Below, piece after piece: positions 1 through 13,308 of a stretch of DNA of 64,000 nt. The notes under the pieces are model-generated. The model ran no database searches. It was not told where the DNA came from and saw only the letters and a program-made list of their open reading frames with translations. How positions within the stretch are numbered: the first letter of the stretch is position 1; every line of letters starts with the position of its first letter. A program made the position numbers and the translations under genes. Source of the DNA: Planococcus citri (lineage: Eukaryota > Arthropoda > Insecta > Hemiptera > Pseudococcidae). The stretch lies in the NCBI RefSeq assembly GCF_950023065.1, contig NC_088677.1, positions 12,604,001 to 12,668,000 of the forward strand, read 5' to 3'.

Positions 1-525
1 TAAAAGAGGCAAGGAAATGTTGGAGGAAGATCTGGTGATGAAAACCTCACAAAAAGTAGGCCATGAAATTCCTGATGCCAAGTGGCTGTAAGGAAACGTC
101 CTCTGAGGTGATTGAAAAATAATTTTAAAAGGAGATAGACCTCATACGTCGTTAGTGTAGTCTTCCCTCAACTCAGTGCATCATATTTACCTATTCTCAA
201 ATCCCTCCTTTAGAAACTATTTTGCCTCTCTCAGAGATGACTTCCTCAAAATTTGAGTGAAGGTTCTTCAGTCGTCCTCAAAAATCCAATGGATGTTGAT
301 TCTCAGGCAAAAACCATCTGAAAACGAAGTAAAGGTGCCTGGGAATCGAATCTGGGGAGTAGAAATGGCGAGGAAGCACCACGATGTCTTGAGGAGGTGA
401 ATATTCCTCTGAGAAGTAATTTTCAACACTCATTTTCACGACGCAGTTTTGAAAGGTTGTTCACTTCAAACAGCTATAAAACATGCAAAATTCACCCAAT
501 CGGCTTGAAATGCATCTTCTTTTAA
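1..525. other. Flank with no recognised feature
   Basis: This stretch does not share the modules that repeat through the rest of the window. I see no ORF of note, no RNA gene and no repeat structure. The repeat mosaic begins near 510-530, where the sequence runs into the module that ends in a TAGGTTTTCAGTC-type motif. Confidence 0.5.
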
Positions 526-587
526 CTAGGTACCTAGTTACCTATCACAAGATTGACCCGAGATAGTCGTATGTAGGTTTTCAGTCC

Positions 588-2801
588 CCAGTGTTTGGAA
601 ATCACATCTTAATACCGCATCTAATGATTCGAGTCATCAATGCCCTTCCACTGTAGGTACATATTTTCTACAGCACGTAAGATAGAATTATTTACTTACC
701 TTAGCTTCAATGAGAGTTGCTGTATCTGGGTCCTTCGGTTCTGTTTCACTGCATATAAATTAAATTCACTAATAAATTTTACTGTTTGATTAGAGTCGAA
801 AACAATTTCGTTTTCACTCATCGTGAATAATTACTGAGTCGACTGAAGGTGTTTATAAAGGCCGTTCTGGAACTACTACTGACATTTTGGAAATTCCAGA
901 TTTATTTCTAAAAGCCATAAATCATTTATTCGAGGCACGTAGTGTTTCGTAATAGTTCCTTATTATCGTTAGTTTTAGTCATTGGAGTTCACTTATATGG
1001 TCACTTGTGAAATCAACCATTTTTATTATCTTAGACTTAACTAACGGTCCGACACGGTGGACTTTATTTTTATTTTAACGTTGTTTTTGAAATGAAAATT
1101 AAGCCGAAGTAACTTGGTGAACTGTGACTATGGTATCTGTGTTTTTTTGAATTTTTCATTCCTCAGGTCTCCTAGTTCGCTAATATACTTATGCGTATAT
1201 TAGCTAACTTGTCACATACTTGTTTGTGTCATTAAAAGCCATAAAAGATCATAACGTAAATTAAAGCCTCCCAACTTTATTATTTGGATAAACTTTTGTT
1301 GAAAATTCAACTTCTAAAAAATGTTGCGGAGGTTCCAGAAATGAGTACTGAAAAATGGTTTAACCGTTTTCAATCGGTTCGGAGTTTCAGAAACGCTTTT
1401 ATGCATATCAAATTTCAGTTTTTCAGGTCAATTTGGTGAAATTTCGTTCTTTGGTTTTCAAGTAACCACATTTGAACAAAGTGGAAAAATTCTTAGATGT
1501 AGTTTTGAATATCCAACAAATAAGGTGCACAAAATATGTTTGTACCAGCTCTGCTTCATTTTGCTGACGACATAAGAACGTAAAAAAAAAAATACTACCT
1601 ACTAATGGATACAGAACATTTTAGAATAATGGAGCTTCAATGACGTTGGCTGCAGGTAGTCTCGAGTCGTTTTGAAGCAGGTATGGAAATCTGAAAGATA
1701 ATTCTAACAACTAGGTAGCTTTTTGTTTCCAAAATATTGGCTCTTACGTAGCGGCAGACAGCTACGACTTTTTAAAATTTTCGTCGAATTTATAAAAATC
1801 AATTGCGAGCTAAAATGGAAAAAAAAATCGAAATTTCACCAAAGTAACGTAGAAAGCTGAAATTTCGTGGTCTGTGCGTTTTATTTTCAACTCACTTAAT
1901 TAAATAGGAACGGTTTTGAACTGTTTCGAGCAATTCTCGAGTACCTATCGGTGGATTTTTGAAACTTGAAATTTCCACAGAATTTTACCCAAGATTAAGT
2001 TGATCAGTTGAAATTCACGTTACTCTATAAAATTTCAGAGTGCTGAGTCGATTAGATGTACTTTCAAGTCGTCCTGGAGCCTCCAAGTTACCTTATATTT
2101 TGGAAATTCCAGATATATTCTAAAAGTGTCATATTTAGAAGGATGTGTGAATTTCAGCTTTTTACCTTCATTGAGTAAAATTTTATGGGAATTGCAACTT
2201 TCAAAAACTTTCTTGAAGGGTTCATGCAGAATTTCTCAAAACCGTTCGAAACTGTTTCCGATCAAGTAGACATGTCAAATGTCAGAATTCTTGGTCAGAT
2301 TTGTGAAATTTTGATTTTTTTCCCCCCTCATTTTTGATCCTAATTTGACTTTTGAAAATTCGCCAAAAATTTGAACAAAGTGAGAAAAAGTGTTCTTTAA
2401 TGTGGTTTTGAATATCAAACAAATGTGCAAAAAAATAGGCATGTTTGTATTAACTCTGCTTTATTTTGCTGACGACATAAGAACTAAAAAAAAAAAAAAA
2501 TGCTTACTAATGGATACTTATTGTTAGTCTCACGTTAAGTGATGGTTGGGTCTTTAGCGTTTTCTTTGAAAGTTCTTTAAAAGAGTAGTTCCTTAATCGA
2601 CGCCATTCTGATTCCATCTCACATTTTCCAACACCAGCTGAAGACAATTGCCATCAGGAAAAATCGTTCCTATTTCCATCGAAAAGATGTTTTCAGGAAG
2701 TCGATTCAGTATGACTCTTTGCATAATTTAAGCAGAAAATTCGCACATCTTTTAAATACCTATCGCAAGACTGGGCCGAGGTAGTCGTAGGTTTTCAGTC
2801 T
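588..2801 (+). repeat. 2.2-kb tandem duplication, unit 1
   Basis: This block reappears immediately downstream with an offset of 2214 bp, dropping to 2213 after one poly(A) tract that is a single A longer here (about 1582-1592). By eye I found no substitution between the two copies. The first difference to the left is at 587 (C) against 2801 (T). The unit holds two poly(A) boxes, near 1582 and 2476. Confidence 0.9.
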
Positions 2802-5014
2802 CCAGTGTTTGGAAATCACATCTTAATACCGCATCTAATGATTCGAGTCATCAATGCCCTTCCACTGTAGGTACATATTTTCTACAGCACGTAAGATAGA
2901 ATTATTTACTTACCTTAGCTTCAATGAGAGTTGCTGTATCTGGGTCCTTCGGTTCTGTTTCACTGCATATAAATTAAATTCACTAATAAATTTTACTGTT
3001 TGATTAGAGTCGAAAACAATTTCGTTTTCACTCATCGTGAATAATTACTGAGTCGACTGAAGGTGTTTATAAAGGCCGTTCTGGAACTACTACTGACATT
3101 TTGGAAATTCCAGATTTATTTCTAAAAGCCATAAATCATTTATTCGAGGCACGTAGTGTTTCGTAATAGTTCCTTATTATCGTTAGTTTTAGTCATTGGA
3201 GTTCACTTATATGGTCACTTGTGAAATCAACCATTTTTATTATCTTAGACTTAACTAACGGTCCGACACGGTGGACTTTATTTTTATTTTAACGTTGTTT
3301 TTGAAATGAAAATTAAGCCGAAGTAACTTGGTGAACTGTGACTATGGTATCTGTGTTTTTTTGAATTTTTCATTCCTCAGGTCTCCTAGTTCGCTAATAT
3401 ACTTATGCGTATATTAGCTAACTTGTCACATACTTGTTTGTGTCATTAAAAGCCATAAAAGATCATAACGTAAATTAAAGCCTCCCAACTTTATTATTTG
3501 GATAAACTTTTGTTGAAAATTCAACTTCTAAAAAATGTTGCGGAGGTTCCAGAAATGAGTACTGAAAAATGGTTTAACCGTTTTCAATCGGTTCGGAGTT
3601 TCAGAAACGCTTTTATGCATATCAAATTTCAGTTTTTCAGGTCAATTTGGTGAAATTTCGTTCTTTGGTTTTCAAGTAACCACATTTGAACAAAGTGGAA
3701 AAATTCTTAGATGTAGTTTTGAATATCCAACAAATAAGGTGCACAAAATATGTTTGTACCAGCTCTGCTTCATTTTGCTGACGACATAAGAACGTAAAAA
3801 AAAAATACTACCTACTAATGGATACAGAACATTTTAGAATAATGGAGCTTCAATGACGTTGGCTGCAGGTAGTCTCGAGTCGTTTTGAAGCAGGTATGGA
3901 AATCTGAAAGATAATTCTAACAACTAGGTAGCTTTTTGTTTCCAAAATATTGGCTCTTACGTAGCGGCAGACAGCTACGACTTTTTAAAATTTTCGTCGA
4001 ATTTATAAAAATCAATTGCGAGCTAAAATGGAAAAAAAAATCGAAATTTCACCAAAGTAACGTAGAAAGCTGAAATTTCGTGGTCTGTGCGTTTTATTTT
4101 CAACTCACTTAATTAAATAGGAACGGTTTTGAACTGTTTCGAGCAATTCTCGAGTACCTATCGGTGGATTTTTGAAACTTGAAATTTCCACAGAATTTTA
4201 CCCAAGATTAAGTTGATCAGTTGAAATTCACGTTACTCTATAAAATTTCAGAGTGCTGAGTCGATTAGATGTACTTTCAAGTCGTCCTGGAGCCTCCAAG
4301 TTACCTTATATTTTGGAAATTCCAGATATATTCTAAAAGTGTCATATTTAGAAGGATGTGTGAATTTCAGCTTTTTACCTTCATTGAGTAAAATTTTATG
4401 GGAATTGCAACTTTCAAAAACTTTCTTGAAGGGTTCATGCAGAATTTCTCAAAACCGTTCGAAACTGTTTCCGATCAAGTAGACATGTCAAATGTCAGAA
4501 TTCTTGGTCAGATTTGTGAAATTTTGATTTTTTTCCCCCCTCATTTTTGATCCTAATTTGACTTTTGAAAATTCGCCAAAAATTTGAACAAAGTGAGAAA
4601 AAGTGTTCTTTAATGTGGTTTTGAATATCAAACAAATGTGCAAAAAAATAGGCATGTTTGTATTAACTCTGCTTTATTTTGCTGACGACATAAGAACTAA
4701 AAAAAAAAAAAAATGCTTACTAATGGATACTTATTGTTAGTCTCACGTTAAGTGATGGTTGGGTCTTTAGCGTTTTCTTTGAAAGTTCTTTAAAAGAGTA
4801 GTTCCTTAATCGACGCCATTCTGATTCCATCTCACATTTTCCAACACCAGCTGAAGACAATTGCCATCAGGAAAAATCGTTCCTATTTCCATCGAAAAGA
4901 TGTTTTCAGGAAGTCGATTCAGTATGACTCTTTGCATAATTTAAGCAGAAAATTCGCACATCTTTTAAATACCTATCGCAAGACTGGGCCGAGGTAGTCG
5001 TAGGTTTTCAGTCT
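2802..5014 (+). repeat. 2.2-kb tandem duplication, unit 2
   Basis: This is the second, essentially identical copy of the 588-2801 block. Homology to the start of the unit continues into the next, diverged copy up to about 5035, where CACATCC replaces CACATCT. Both breakpoints therefore lie inside the same short module. This is what unequal crossing-over between neighbouring diverged copies would give. An assembly artefact would look the same. Confidence 0.9.
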
Positions 5015-5214
5015 CCAGTGTTTGGAAATCACATCCTAATACCGCAACTAATGATAATAAAGAGTCGCCAATTTCCTTCCCTGTATTTTCTACAGCACGT
5101 AAGATGGAATTATTTACTTACCTTAGCTCCTAACCCTAATTTGCCAATACAGACGAAAAAGAGTTGTATGGTCAGTAGCTTACACCTATGTCTATATCCT
5201 AGGAGGACGAATAA

Positions 5215-6135
5215 AATCATAAGGCAAAATAAATGTGGAAGATTTCCTTTATACCAAAACATATCTTCACAGTCCCTACCTGGTTTTCGAAGGAGCAGGA
5301 TAACTTGATTTCTGCTCTTTGTAATTTATTATTCAGCTTGTCACCTGGTTGCTGATGATTATCAGGATTATACTGTGACTTTGATCTGGAACGATGAGTG
5401 TTTGATTGGACTTTATTCACGTTTTTGGTTTTCGGTGCCGGATTACTGGTAGAAATTTGCTTTGAATCGTTTTTAGATGCTTCTAACGCGATTGCTTTCT
5501 TGATAATTGCATCGAATGCTGCGTCAGATGACTGAAGTATAAATGCTCTTGAATGTAATTGTCACACTAGCCCTCTGATAAACTGAGCAGGAAGAAAAAT
5601 ATATCAGCTATTGAAACTTTACAATCGCATGGTGATGTAAATTTGCAGTCAAGAAGCTCACTGTGTAGAGAAACGACATATATTCACTGATAGACTGGTT
5701 TTCATTCTGGTACTTCCATAAAAATTGGTGTTGAGCAACTAAAACGTTGCGTGCAGGTGTGAAATACTCTTCTAACAATTCGATTAACTCGGCATATTTG
5801 AGTGATTCAATAGATTTAGGAGCTGCGAGGTCTGCTATCATTGTAAAATATTTCACACTGATTCAATCAAGTAACAGCTTCTCATATTGATCACCTTTGT
5901 TTTTCACATTCAAACCCTATCTGGTGGCATAATTCTCGAATCACTGCATATAATGGGTGAATGGCTCGGATTTTTCATTGAAAGTTTCAAAACTGGTAAT
6001 GAACACACCTGTAGGTAATTGATTACCTCAGGCAGTACTGGTTTTGGGTTGGTTTGCGAGGACTTTTTGCAGCATTTCCTGCTGAGCTTTGATAAAACTG
6101 GCCTCTTGACGCTGGAGGATCGCCTCAAGTTAATT
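5215..6135 (-). pseudogene. Decayed Ty3/gypsy gag fragment, antisense
   Basis: Read on the minus strand, this region resembles the Gag of insect gypsy-like retrotransposons. From about 6125 down there is a Gln/Glu-rich stretch including EASFIKAQQEMLQKVLANQP. Next comes a degraded segment with FETFNEKSEPFTHYMQ and FENYATR. Then, at 5856-5608, an open stretch contains LAAPKSIESLKYAELIELL and VLVAQHQFLWKYQNENQSIS, the typical gypsy pattern of capsid C-terminal helices. Further down (about 5560-5217) the remnant is basic and Asn/Gln-rich and ends in a Cys-poor degraded knuckle-like segment. At least three in-frame stops and two frame changes interrupt it, so it is not functional. It lies between two copies of the same array module (about 4995-5135 and 6165-6320). 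It is unrelated to the intact Gag at 60.6 kb, which has no such knuckle region. Confidence 0.65.
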
Positions 6136-6164
6136 TTTTCGTGATCGTGAGGAGAGGGAGAAGC

Positions 6165-8352
6165 ATTAGTCGTAGATTTTCAGTCTGCAGTGTTAGGAAA
6201 TCACATCCTAATACCGCATGATTGTAATGCTAATAAAGAGTTATCAATTTCCTTCCACTGCATTTTCTACAGCATGCAAGATAGAATTATTTACTTACCT
6301 TAGCTTCAATGAGTTGCTATTAATGAAGCATAGAAATGGCTGATGCAAATCTTCATCTTGGTTTCACATAAGATGTAAGAAAGTTTAGTTTGTTTCACTA
6401 TAAGAGATTCGAATTACAGTTTTGAACTGTTTCAAGCGATTCTCGAGTATCGGTGGATTTTTGAAACTTGAAATTTCCACAGAATTTTACCCAAGATTAA
6501 GTTGATCAGTTGAAATTCACGTTGCTCTATAAAATTTCAGAGTGCTGAAAGTGAGTCGATTAGATGTACTTTCAAGCCGTCCTGCGCAGCTTCCAAGTTA
6601 TATTTTGGAAAATCCAGATATATTCTAAGAGTGTCATATTTAGAAGGAATGTGTGAATTTCAGCTTTTCAACTTCATTGAGTAAAATTTTATTGGAATTC
6701 CAACTTTCAAAAACTTTCTGAAGGGTTCATGGAGAATTTCTCAAAACCGTTCGAAACTGTTTCCGATCAAGTAGACATGTCAAATGTCAGATTTCTTGGT
6801 CAGATTTGTAAAATTTTTGATTTTTTTTCCTGATTTTTGATCCTAATTTGACTTTTGAAAATTCGCCAGAAAACGAAAAATGTAGGTACCTAAGTACTTA
6901 TGTTCTTGAATGAATCCATGATCCATCCAGCAAAGTTTGTTGAAGTATACATATACATTGCACAACTATAAAAATTTTTCAAAAATTGAAAAAAAGTGAA
7001 TACTTTTCAATGAAAATTGTCGTCATGTGCATCATCCCGAAGTATCGATTAATGTTCTTGCGTCTTACTTCGAATTCATTTTCAAATACTCGAAAAAAGT
7101 TCTTTATCACAAATTGGTGCATGAGAGAATGTCTGTAGAACTAGGGAATTTCATTGTCAACTTTTTTTGTCGATGATAATGATGATGATGGATGATTACC
7201 TACTCGTTAATGAATTATCCGTTTCTTGTTTTAGTGGGTCTTTTTACTTTTTCGCAAGAATGGCTTCCTGGCCATCTCTTAAAAACAGCACACACCTTGT
7301 GCTAAGCTTCTAGAAAAAGTAAATCCAATCAGCGAAATCAAATGGGAAAACAAATCTACCCCCTCCTCCCGCTCGTTAACAAAATTGAAATATAAAATCT
7401 CCATTTATGAAATTTAAATCAATTTTGCCGGAGTGTACGAAATAAATGTACCAAGACGCGTATAAAATTTCAGTTTTTCAGTCATTGTGGGGAAATTTCG
7501 CTCTTTGTTTTTCAAGTGACCACTTTTGAACAAAGTGGGAAAATTTGTTCTCAAATGCAGTTTTGAATATCTAACAAAGGTGCCAAAAATATGTTTGTAC
7601 CAGCTTTGCTTCATTTTGCTGACGACATAAGACCTAAAAAAAAAAAAATAAAAAAAAATACTTACTCTTATATGTAGTTACTTGCTAAATAATACGTGTG
7701 TAGTGACCTACTTGGGTTGGTAAGTAAATTGATTTCCTTACTAACGAATGAGATATAAAAAATTTCAACTTGATTCTGTGGAATTTGATTTTCGTTTATT
7801 TCAATTGCATAGTACCTATGTAGTTTTTGAGTTAAAACTCTCTCAATAAGTTTTTTTTTAGAGCGCCCTTAATGTCTGTAGACAAAGAACCATGTCACTC
7901 TAGACAGCATATTGGCTTCAAAATCATATCTATCGAAAGTAGAGAGAATTCCACAATACCTAATTTTCGACCCGCTGAATTGATTAAAAATTGATTTAAA
8001 CCATTTTAAGCAGTTTTGGAGCCTCTAGCAGATTTTTCAAAGTTGCAATTCCCACAAAATTTAACCAAAGCAACTTGGAAAGCAAAACTTTACCTACTTC
8101 AAACCTCAATTTCAACGTACTGAGTTGATTGACGGTGGTTTTCGTTGTGGAATTGCCGGCGACACTTTGGAAATAACAAGATTTTCATGAAAAGCCATCA
8201 CGTACAAGAGCATAATGTAAATTTAAGCTTCTCAACTTCATTACTTACGAGGGAACCTCTTGAGATGTCCGCCTCCGATTTGAACGGGTTCGCGATTTTT
8301 GGAAAGAGCATGGTCTAAAACCCCCAAAATGAAATTTTCAGCTGGCCAAAAT
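6165..8352 (+). repeat. Array segment
   Basis: Array modules resume with the TTTTCAGTCTGCAG module and the ACTTACCTTAGCTTC segment. They continue through a (GAT)n-rich stretch (about 7165-7198) and a poly(A) box near 7597-7670, whose tract is split by a T. The segment ends where the palindrome-bearing insertion begins (transition about 8240-8353). No gene is seen. Confidence 0.6.
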
Positions 8353-9345
8353 CATACCTCGATATTTGGCGAACGTTTGAAAATTCAAAGTTGACTGTTT
8401 TTGGTGATTTATGACTTCTTCAAAAACGTACGTATTTGATCAGTAAAAATGATCAAAACGAGTCCTAAAACTGATACTAATTCCCGAAATCCAAATTTAA
8501 CCATTTCCAGCAATTCTGGAGCCTCCAGCGCGATTTTTCAATTTCTCCAGAATTTTTAATTTGCTCCAGAAGACGTAAATATGAAGTTGGGCAGCTGAAA
8601 ATCGAGTTGTGTATCATACTCGACCTGTTTAACGAATTTATCAACATTTCAGCCGATTCTAGAGAGAACACCTCAAGAGTGGTTTTTATTGACCAGCTTT
8701 TTTTCAAAATAAAAATATCCAAAAATCAAAAATTTCTCGTTAGCGAGAAAATTAGTGAAATATGCGCGAATCGCTGAATTTTGTCATTAATCGAGCTCAC
8801 GAGGTTGAATTCCCCATTTCCAGCCTTTCTGGAGCCCCTGGAGAAATTGAAAAATAGTTCTGGAGGCTCCAGAATGGCTGGAAATGGCAAAATTCGCTCT
8901 CGTGGGGTCAATTTATGACAAAATACTGCAATTCGCTCAAACTTCAAAAATTTTCTCGTAAACGGGAAATTTTTGATTTTTGGATATTTTTATTTTGAAA
9001 AAAAGCTGGTCTAAAAACCACTCTTGAGATGTCCCCTCCAGAATCGGCTCAAATGTAGATAAATTCGTTAAACAGATCGAGTATAACACCGAACTCGATT
9101 TTTAGCTGCCCAACATCATTCACGCATTCTGGAGCAAATTAAAACTTCGGGAGAAATTGAAAAATCGTACTGGAGACTCCAGAATTGCTGGAAATGATTA
9201 AATTTGGATTTGGGGAATTAATATCAGTTTTAGGACTTGTTTTGATCATTTTTATTGATCAAATACGTACGTTTTTGAAGAAGGCATAAATCACCAAAAG
9301 CAGTCAATTTTGAATTTTCAAACGTTCGCCAAATATCGAGGTATG
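8353..9345. repeat. Near-perfect palindrome of about 1 kb
   Basis: The sequence starting CATACCTCGATATTTGGCGA at 8353 returns as its reverse complement ending at 9345. The two arms, each about 490 bp, stay complementary throughout with modest mismatches, around a loop of about 20 nt centred near 8850. The arm contains GGAGCCTCCAG-type palindromes also found in the array. Short ORFs on the minus strand (8477-8722, 8726-8947) fall inside the arms and look spurious. The insertion has replaced about 150 bp of an array copy: the left flank is the CTTCATTACTTACGAG module and the right flank resumes at CATATCAAATTTCAGTC. No target duplication is visible. Confidence 0.85.
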
Positions 9346-12300
9346 GTACATATCAAATTTCAGTCTTTCAGGTAAATTTGGTGAACTTTCGTTCCTTATC
9401 TACTTTTTAAGAGGCCACGTTTGGGCAAAGTGACAGAATTTGTTCTTGAATGCAGTTTTGAATATCAAACAAAGGTGCAAAAAATATACCTATTTGTACC
9501 AACTCGGCTTTATTTTGCTGACGACATAAAAACTAAAAAAAAAAAAAAATACTTACTAATGGATACTTTTAGTCTTACGTTTGGTGGGGTTGAGTGCTCC
9601 CTCTTCTATGTGCGGGGTAAAATGTCTTCAAAGGACCACTTTCCATTGCATACAATTACGAGTATATGTCCGTTTATAAATACCAAAAAAGAAAAAGTGA
9701 ATCTGAACTGAACGTAGCCGATACCTACCTATTCCAACCCATCTTGAGTTTCTGATATGGGCCATTAGAATTCTCCAGTTAAAATGAACTACTTACTTCG
9801 TCAATTCATGCTTCGTGATATACCTACGAGCTATATGAGGGCACGTACCTATGTTGGTTTCAATAGACGTTGATTTGGCGTAAGGGATCTTGAACAAAAC
9901 GTGCAAATTGGAATGCTGATAAATGATTAACTTCACCGCTTACTTCCATCTTGACTTAAATGTCTGGAATTTTTGTGGTTTTGCACGCATTCTAATTAAC
10001 GTTCAAGTGTTCTTAGCGTTTTCTTTGAAACATTTTTTGAAAGAGTAGTTCTATTCTGTCTCGCATTTTCCAACATCAGCTGCATAGAGACAATTGCCAT
10101 CAGAGCAAATCGTTCTCATTGACAGCTTCGCTCATGCAAATTGCTGAGATGAAGTAGCGCAATCTTTCCATTGAAGAGATGTTTTCAGGAAGTCGATCCT
10201 GTATGGCTCTTCACATTATTTTAGCGGAAAATTCATACCTACATCTTCTTTTAACTACCTATCACAAGTTTAGCCCGAGATAGTCGTAGGTTTTCAGTCT
10301 CCAGAGTTTGGAAATCACATCCTAATACCGCATGTAATGATAATAAAGAGTCATGAATTTCCTTCCACTGTATTTTTTACAGCACGTAAGATAGAATTAT
10401 TTACTTACCTTAGCTTCAAGCCGCGACTGTACTCTCCGTATCGGTTTCACATAAGATGTTGGAAAGTTTAGTTTAGTTTCACTATATCGAGATTCGATTT
10501 TTGAATACACTTTGCATAACAAACCCATACATCGACTCGTATGATGGAGCAGTAAATTGTTAATTGATTACCTACTTATCTTTTATTGAAGACATTGCAT
10601 TACTTTTCAATAGCGATATCTAATTCGAATACAGATACAGCAATAATATTCAATAGGTAATTCTTTTTCAGCGTCAGCATAAAAATGAAGTGTTTTTTTT
10701 TTTTTAATTTTTGGTGAATTTTAAAAATTAAATGTGAGCTGAAAAAGAAAAAGTCGAAATTTTTCCAAATTAACGTACAAAGCTGAAATGTTGCATGTGC
10801 CTTATTTTCGACTCCCTTAATCGACAAGGAGTTCTGGAGTCTCAAGTAGATTTTTGAAAGTTGATATTTCCACAGAATTTTACCGATGAAGTTGAATAGT
10901 TGAAATTCACTTTGCTCTAAAAAATTTCATCACGCTGAGTTGATTTTAGAGGTATAGTTTCAAGCCGTCTTAATTCGGAAATTCCAGGTTTTTAAAAAAG
11001 TGTCATAATAAAAACTGCGCAAAGTGTTTAGAAGGTTAAACGTGATTAATGCTGGTTAGTGACCCCCCCTCTCCTCCTCATCATCCTTGACCCAATCAAT
11101 ACCTTATACTCACGAGCCGAAATCAATTTGAACAGTTGGTAGGTATTTACTCAACGTGGTGGAATTTTAATGAAAAATGTGTGAATTTTAATTTTTCAAC
11201 TTCATTAAGTAAAATTTTATGGAAATTCCAACTTTCAAAAATTTTCTGATGGCTTTGGAATTATTCAAAATTGTTCGGAACTGATTCCAATCAAGCGAAC
11301 ACGTCAAATTTCAGATTTCTGGGTCATATTCGCAGGATTTTGATTTTTTTTTTCATTTTTGATCTCAATTTGATTTTTAAAAATTTGCCAAAAATCAATA
11401 AATGTACTTATATATACATGAATGATTCCTGATCCGTCCATGAAAGGTCCCCAATTTTCATATATTATAAATTGAAAAAAATAGATATTTTTCAATGAAC
11501 ATTGTCGTGATACGTGCACCATCTCGAAATATCGATTCAACTTTTTGTTTCTTACTTCAGATTTAATTAATTCGAATGCGTAGAACAAAGGAATTGATAA
11601 TGATAATGTTGATGATGATGGATGATTACCTACTCATCGAGGAGCCATTTTGCACATGTAGACACTAACAATGATGGCTTGATTCAGGATAACTTCCCGG
11701 TCATCTCATAGAAACGTCACACCTTGTGCTAAGCTTCTAGAAAATTTAAATCCAATCAGTAAAATAAAACGTGAAAACAGGCTAACTTTCCTCCTCCCTC
11801 CTTCCACTCGTTAACAAAATATAAACATAACAGCTGTAATTATGAAATTGAAATCAATTTTACTGCCACATTATCGATAGAAAAACTCGCAATCAGGACA
11901 GAAATGTAGCCTAATTGCTCAAAATATGAAAACTTGAGCATACAATCTATCGAAGCGTAAAGGTCCTAGAAAAGTAACCAAAATAATAAAATTGGTAAAC
12001 TTCGAGGTTTTAGAACCAAAATCAAAATTGGGCATTAGAATATTTTTCAGCGGATCAGTAATAATTTTCTCATGAAAACTGGATCGATTGAATCGAAATA
12101 CCTAATGTGCTTAGAATGTACAAATAGGTGTGGCAAACTGGAAATAAATTTCAAAAAAAGAAATCGAGTGTTCGCTATCTTGACCCTTCTGGAGCGAGCT
12201 TCCCTTGCTCGAAGGGAATAGAATGGAAAATATATGATTCCTTAAGTATGAATTTCATTTTCAACCCTCTGATTCGATTGAAAACTGTTTCAAACCGTTT

Positions 12301-12787
12301 CAAGCAGTTTTGGAGCCTCTAGCAGATTTTTCAAAGTTGAAATTTCCACAAAATTTAACCTAAGGAAGTTGGAAAGCGAAACTTTGCTTTAGTCCTGAAT
12401 TTAAACCTGAGTACTGAGTCGACTGAAGGTGTTTAAAGGCCGTTCTGGAACTACCACTGACATTTTGGAAATTCCAGATTTATTTCTAAAAGCCATAAAT
12501 CATTTAGTCGAGGCACGTAGTGTTTCGTAATAGTTTCTTATCATCGTTAGTTTTAGTCATTGGAGTTGACTTAAATAGTCACTCCGTCACTTGTGCAATC
12601 CACTATTTTTATTATCTTAGACTTACTGGTCCGACGATGGATTTTATTTTTATTTCAACGTTGTTTTTGAAATAAAAATTAAGCCGAAGTAACATGGTGA
12701 ACTTTAACTGGCATCTGTGTTTTTTGGAATTGTTCATTTCTCAGGTCCCCTAGTAGGTAATGGATATAATGTTCGGAAAGCAGGATC
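9346..12787 (+). repeat. Array segment
   Basis: This holds array modules in the usual order: a poly(A) box near 9500-9560, the CATCTTGAGTTTCTGATATG module near 9740, the GATGTTTTCAGGAAGTCGAT module near 10170, and a (GAT)n-rich patch near 11597-11630. Landmark 2 follows near 12200 and the TTCTGGAACTACCACTGACA module near 12445. The short ORFs here have no recognisable domain. Confidence 0.6.
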
Positions 12788-13308
12788 GACATTTGCGCAC
12801 AATTTTCATTTTATGTCAGGGGTTTCCAAAATGCTGACGATAATAATCACCCAACTACTACTAATCAAATCACCATCGATTGGTCCTCAACCCTTCCGGG
12901 GATTGGTGGGGGGGGGGTTGCTTGATTTTTCAATTAACACACAATTGAATCATGTATGTGAGAATAAACGAATTTGGTCGTGCCATATATCTCACTGAAT
13001 AAGAGTGTGAACTTATTTTATGGTTCTAATGCCTCAAAGCCACTCTGTGCCCTAAAAAGGGGACCAAAAATTTTAAAAATCGTGAAAAGTCGTGTGATAC
13101 TATAGAATGGTATGTTTTAGAGGTCGCTAAGAACGAGTATGTACTTATGAACTTATTTTTTATTTTAATGCTCGTTTAAATAAAATATTGTTTCGTTTGG
13201 GAACCACTGACGAAACATCATTGAGTGTGCGCAATTGTCCCTCGTTTGACAGGTGTGCGCAAGTGTCCTATACCTTTTCAAACGAAAGGGAAAGTGTGCG
13301 CAAATGTC
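12788..13308. mobile_element. Nested inverted-repeat miniature transposon, hAT-like core
   Basis: The outer ends carry GACATTTGCGCAC (12788-12800) and its complement GTGCGCAAATGTC (13296-13308). The inner pair is CAGGGGTTTCCAAA (12817-12830) and TTTGGGAACCACTG (13196-13209), which match at 12 of 14 positions and resemble hAT terminal repeats (CAGNGGTTCCCAAA type). The GTGTGCGCAA core is repeated three times near the right end, at 13225, 13253 and 13294, as expected of subterminal transposase-binding sites. No transposase is encoded. No convincing 8-bp target duplication flanks either pair, so the true termini are uncertain. Confidence 0.6.

Noticed and set aside
7165..7198. (GAT)n-rich patches, also near 11600, 29900, 40545, 47412 and 50415
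   Set aside because: These are short interrupted microsatellites that belong to one array module. They are not independent features.
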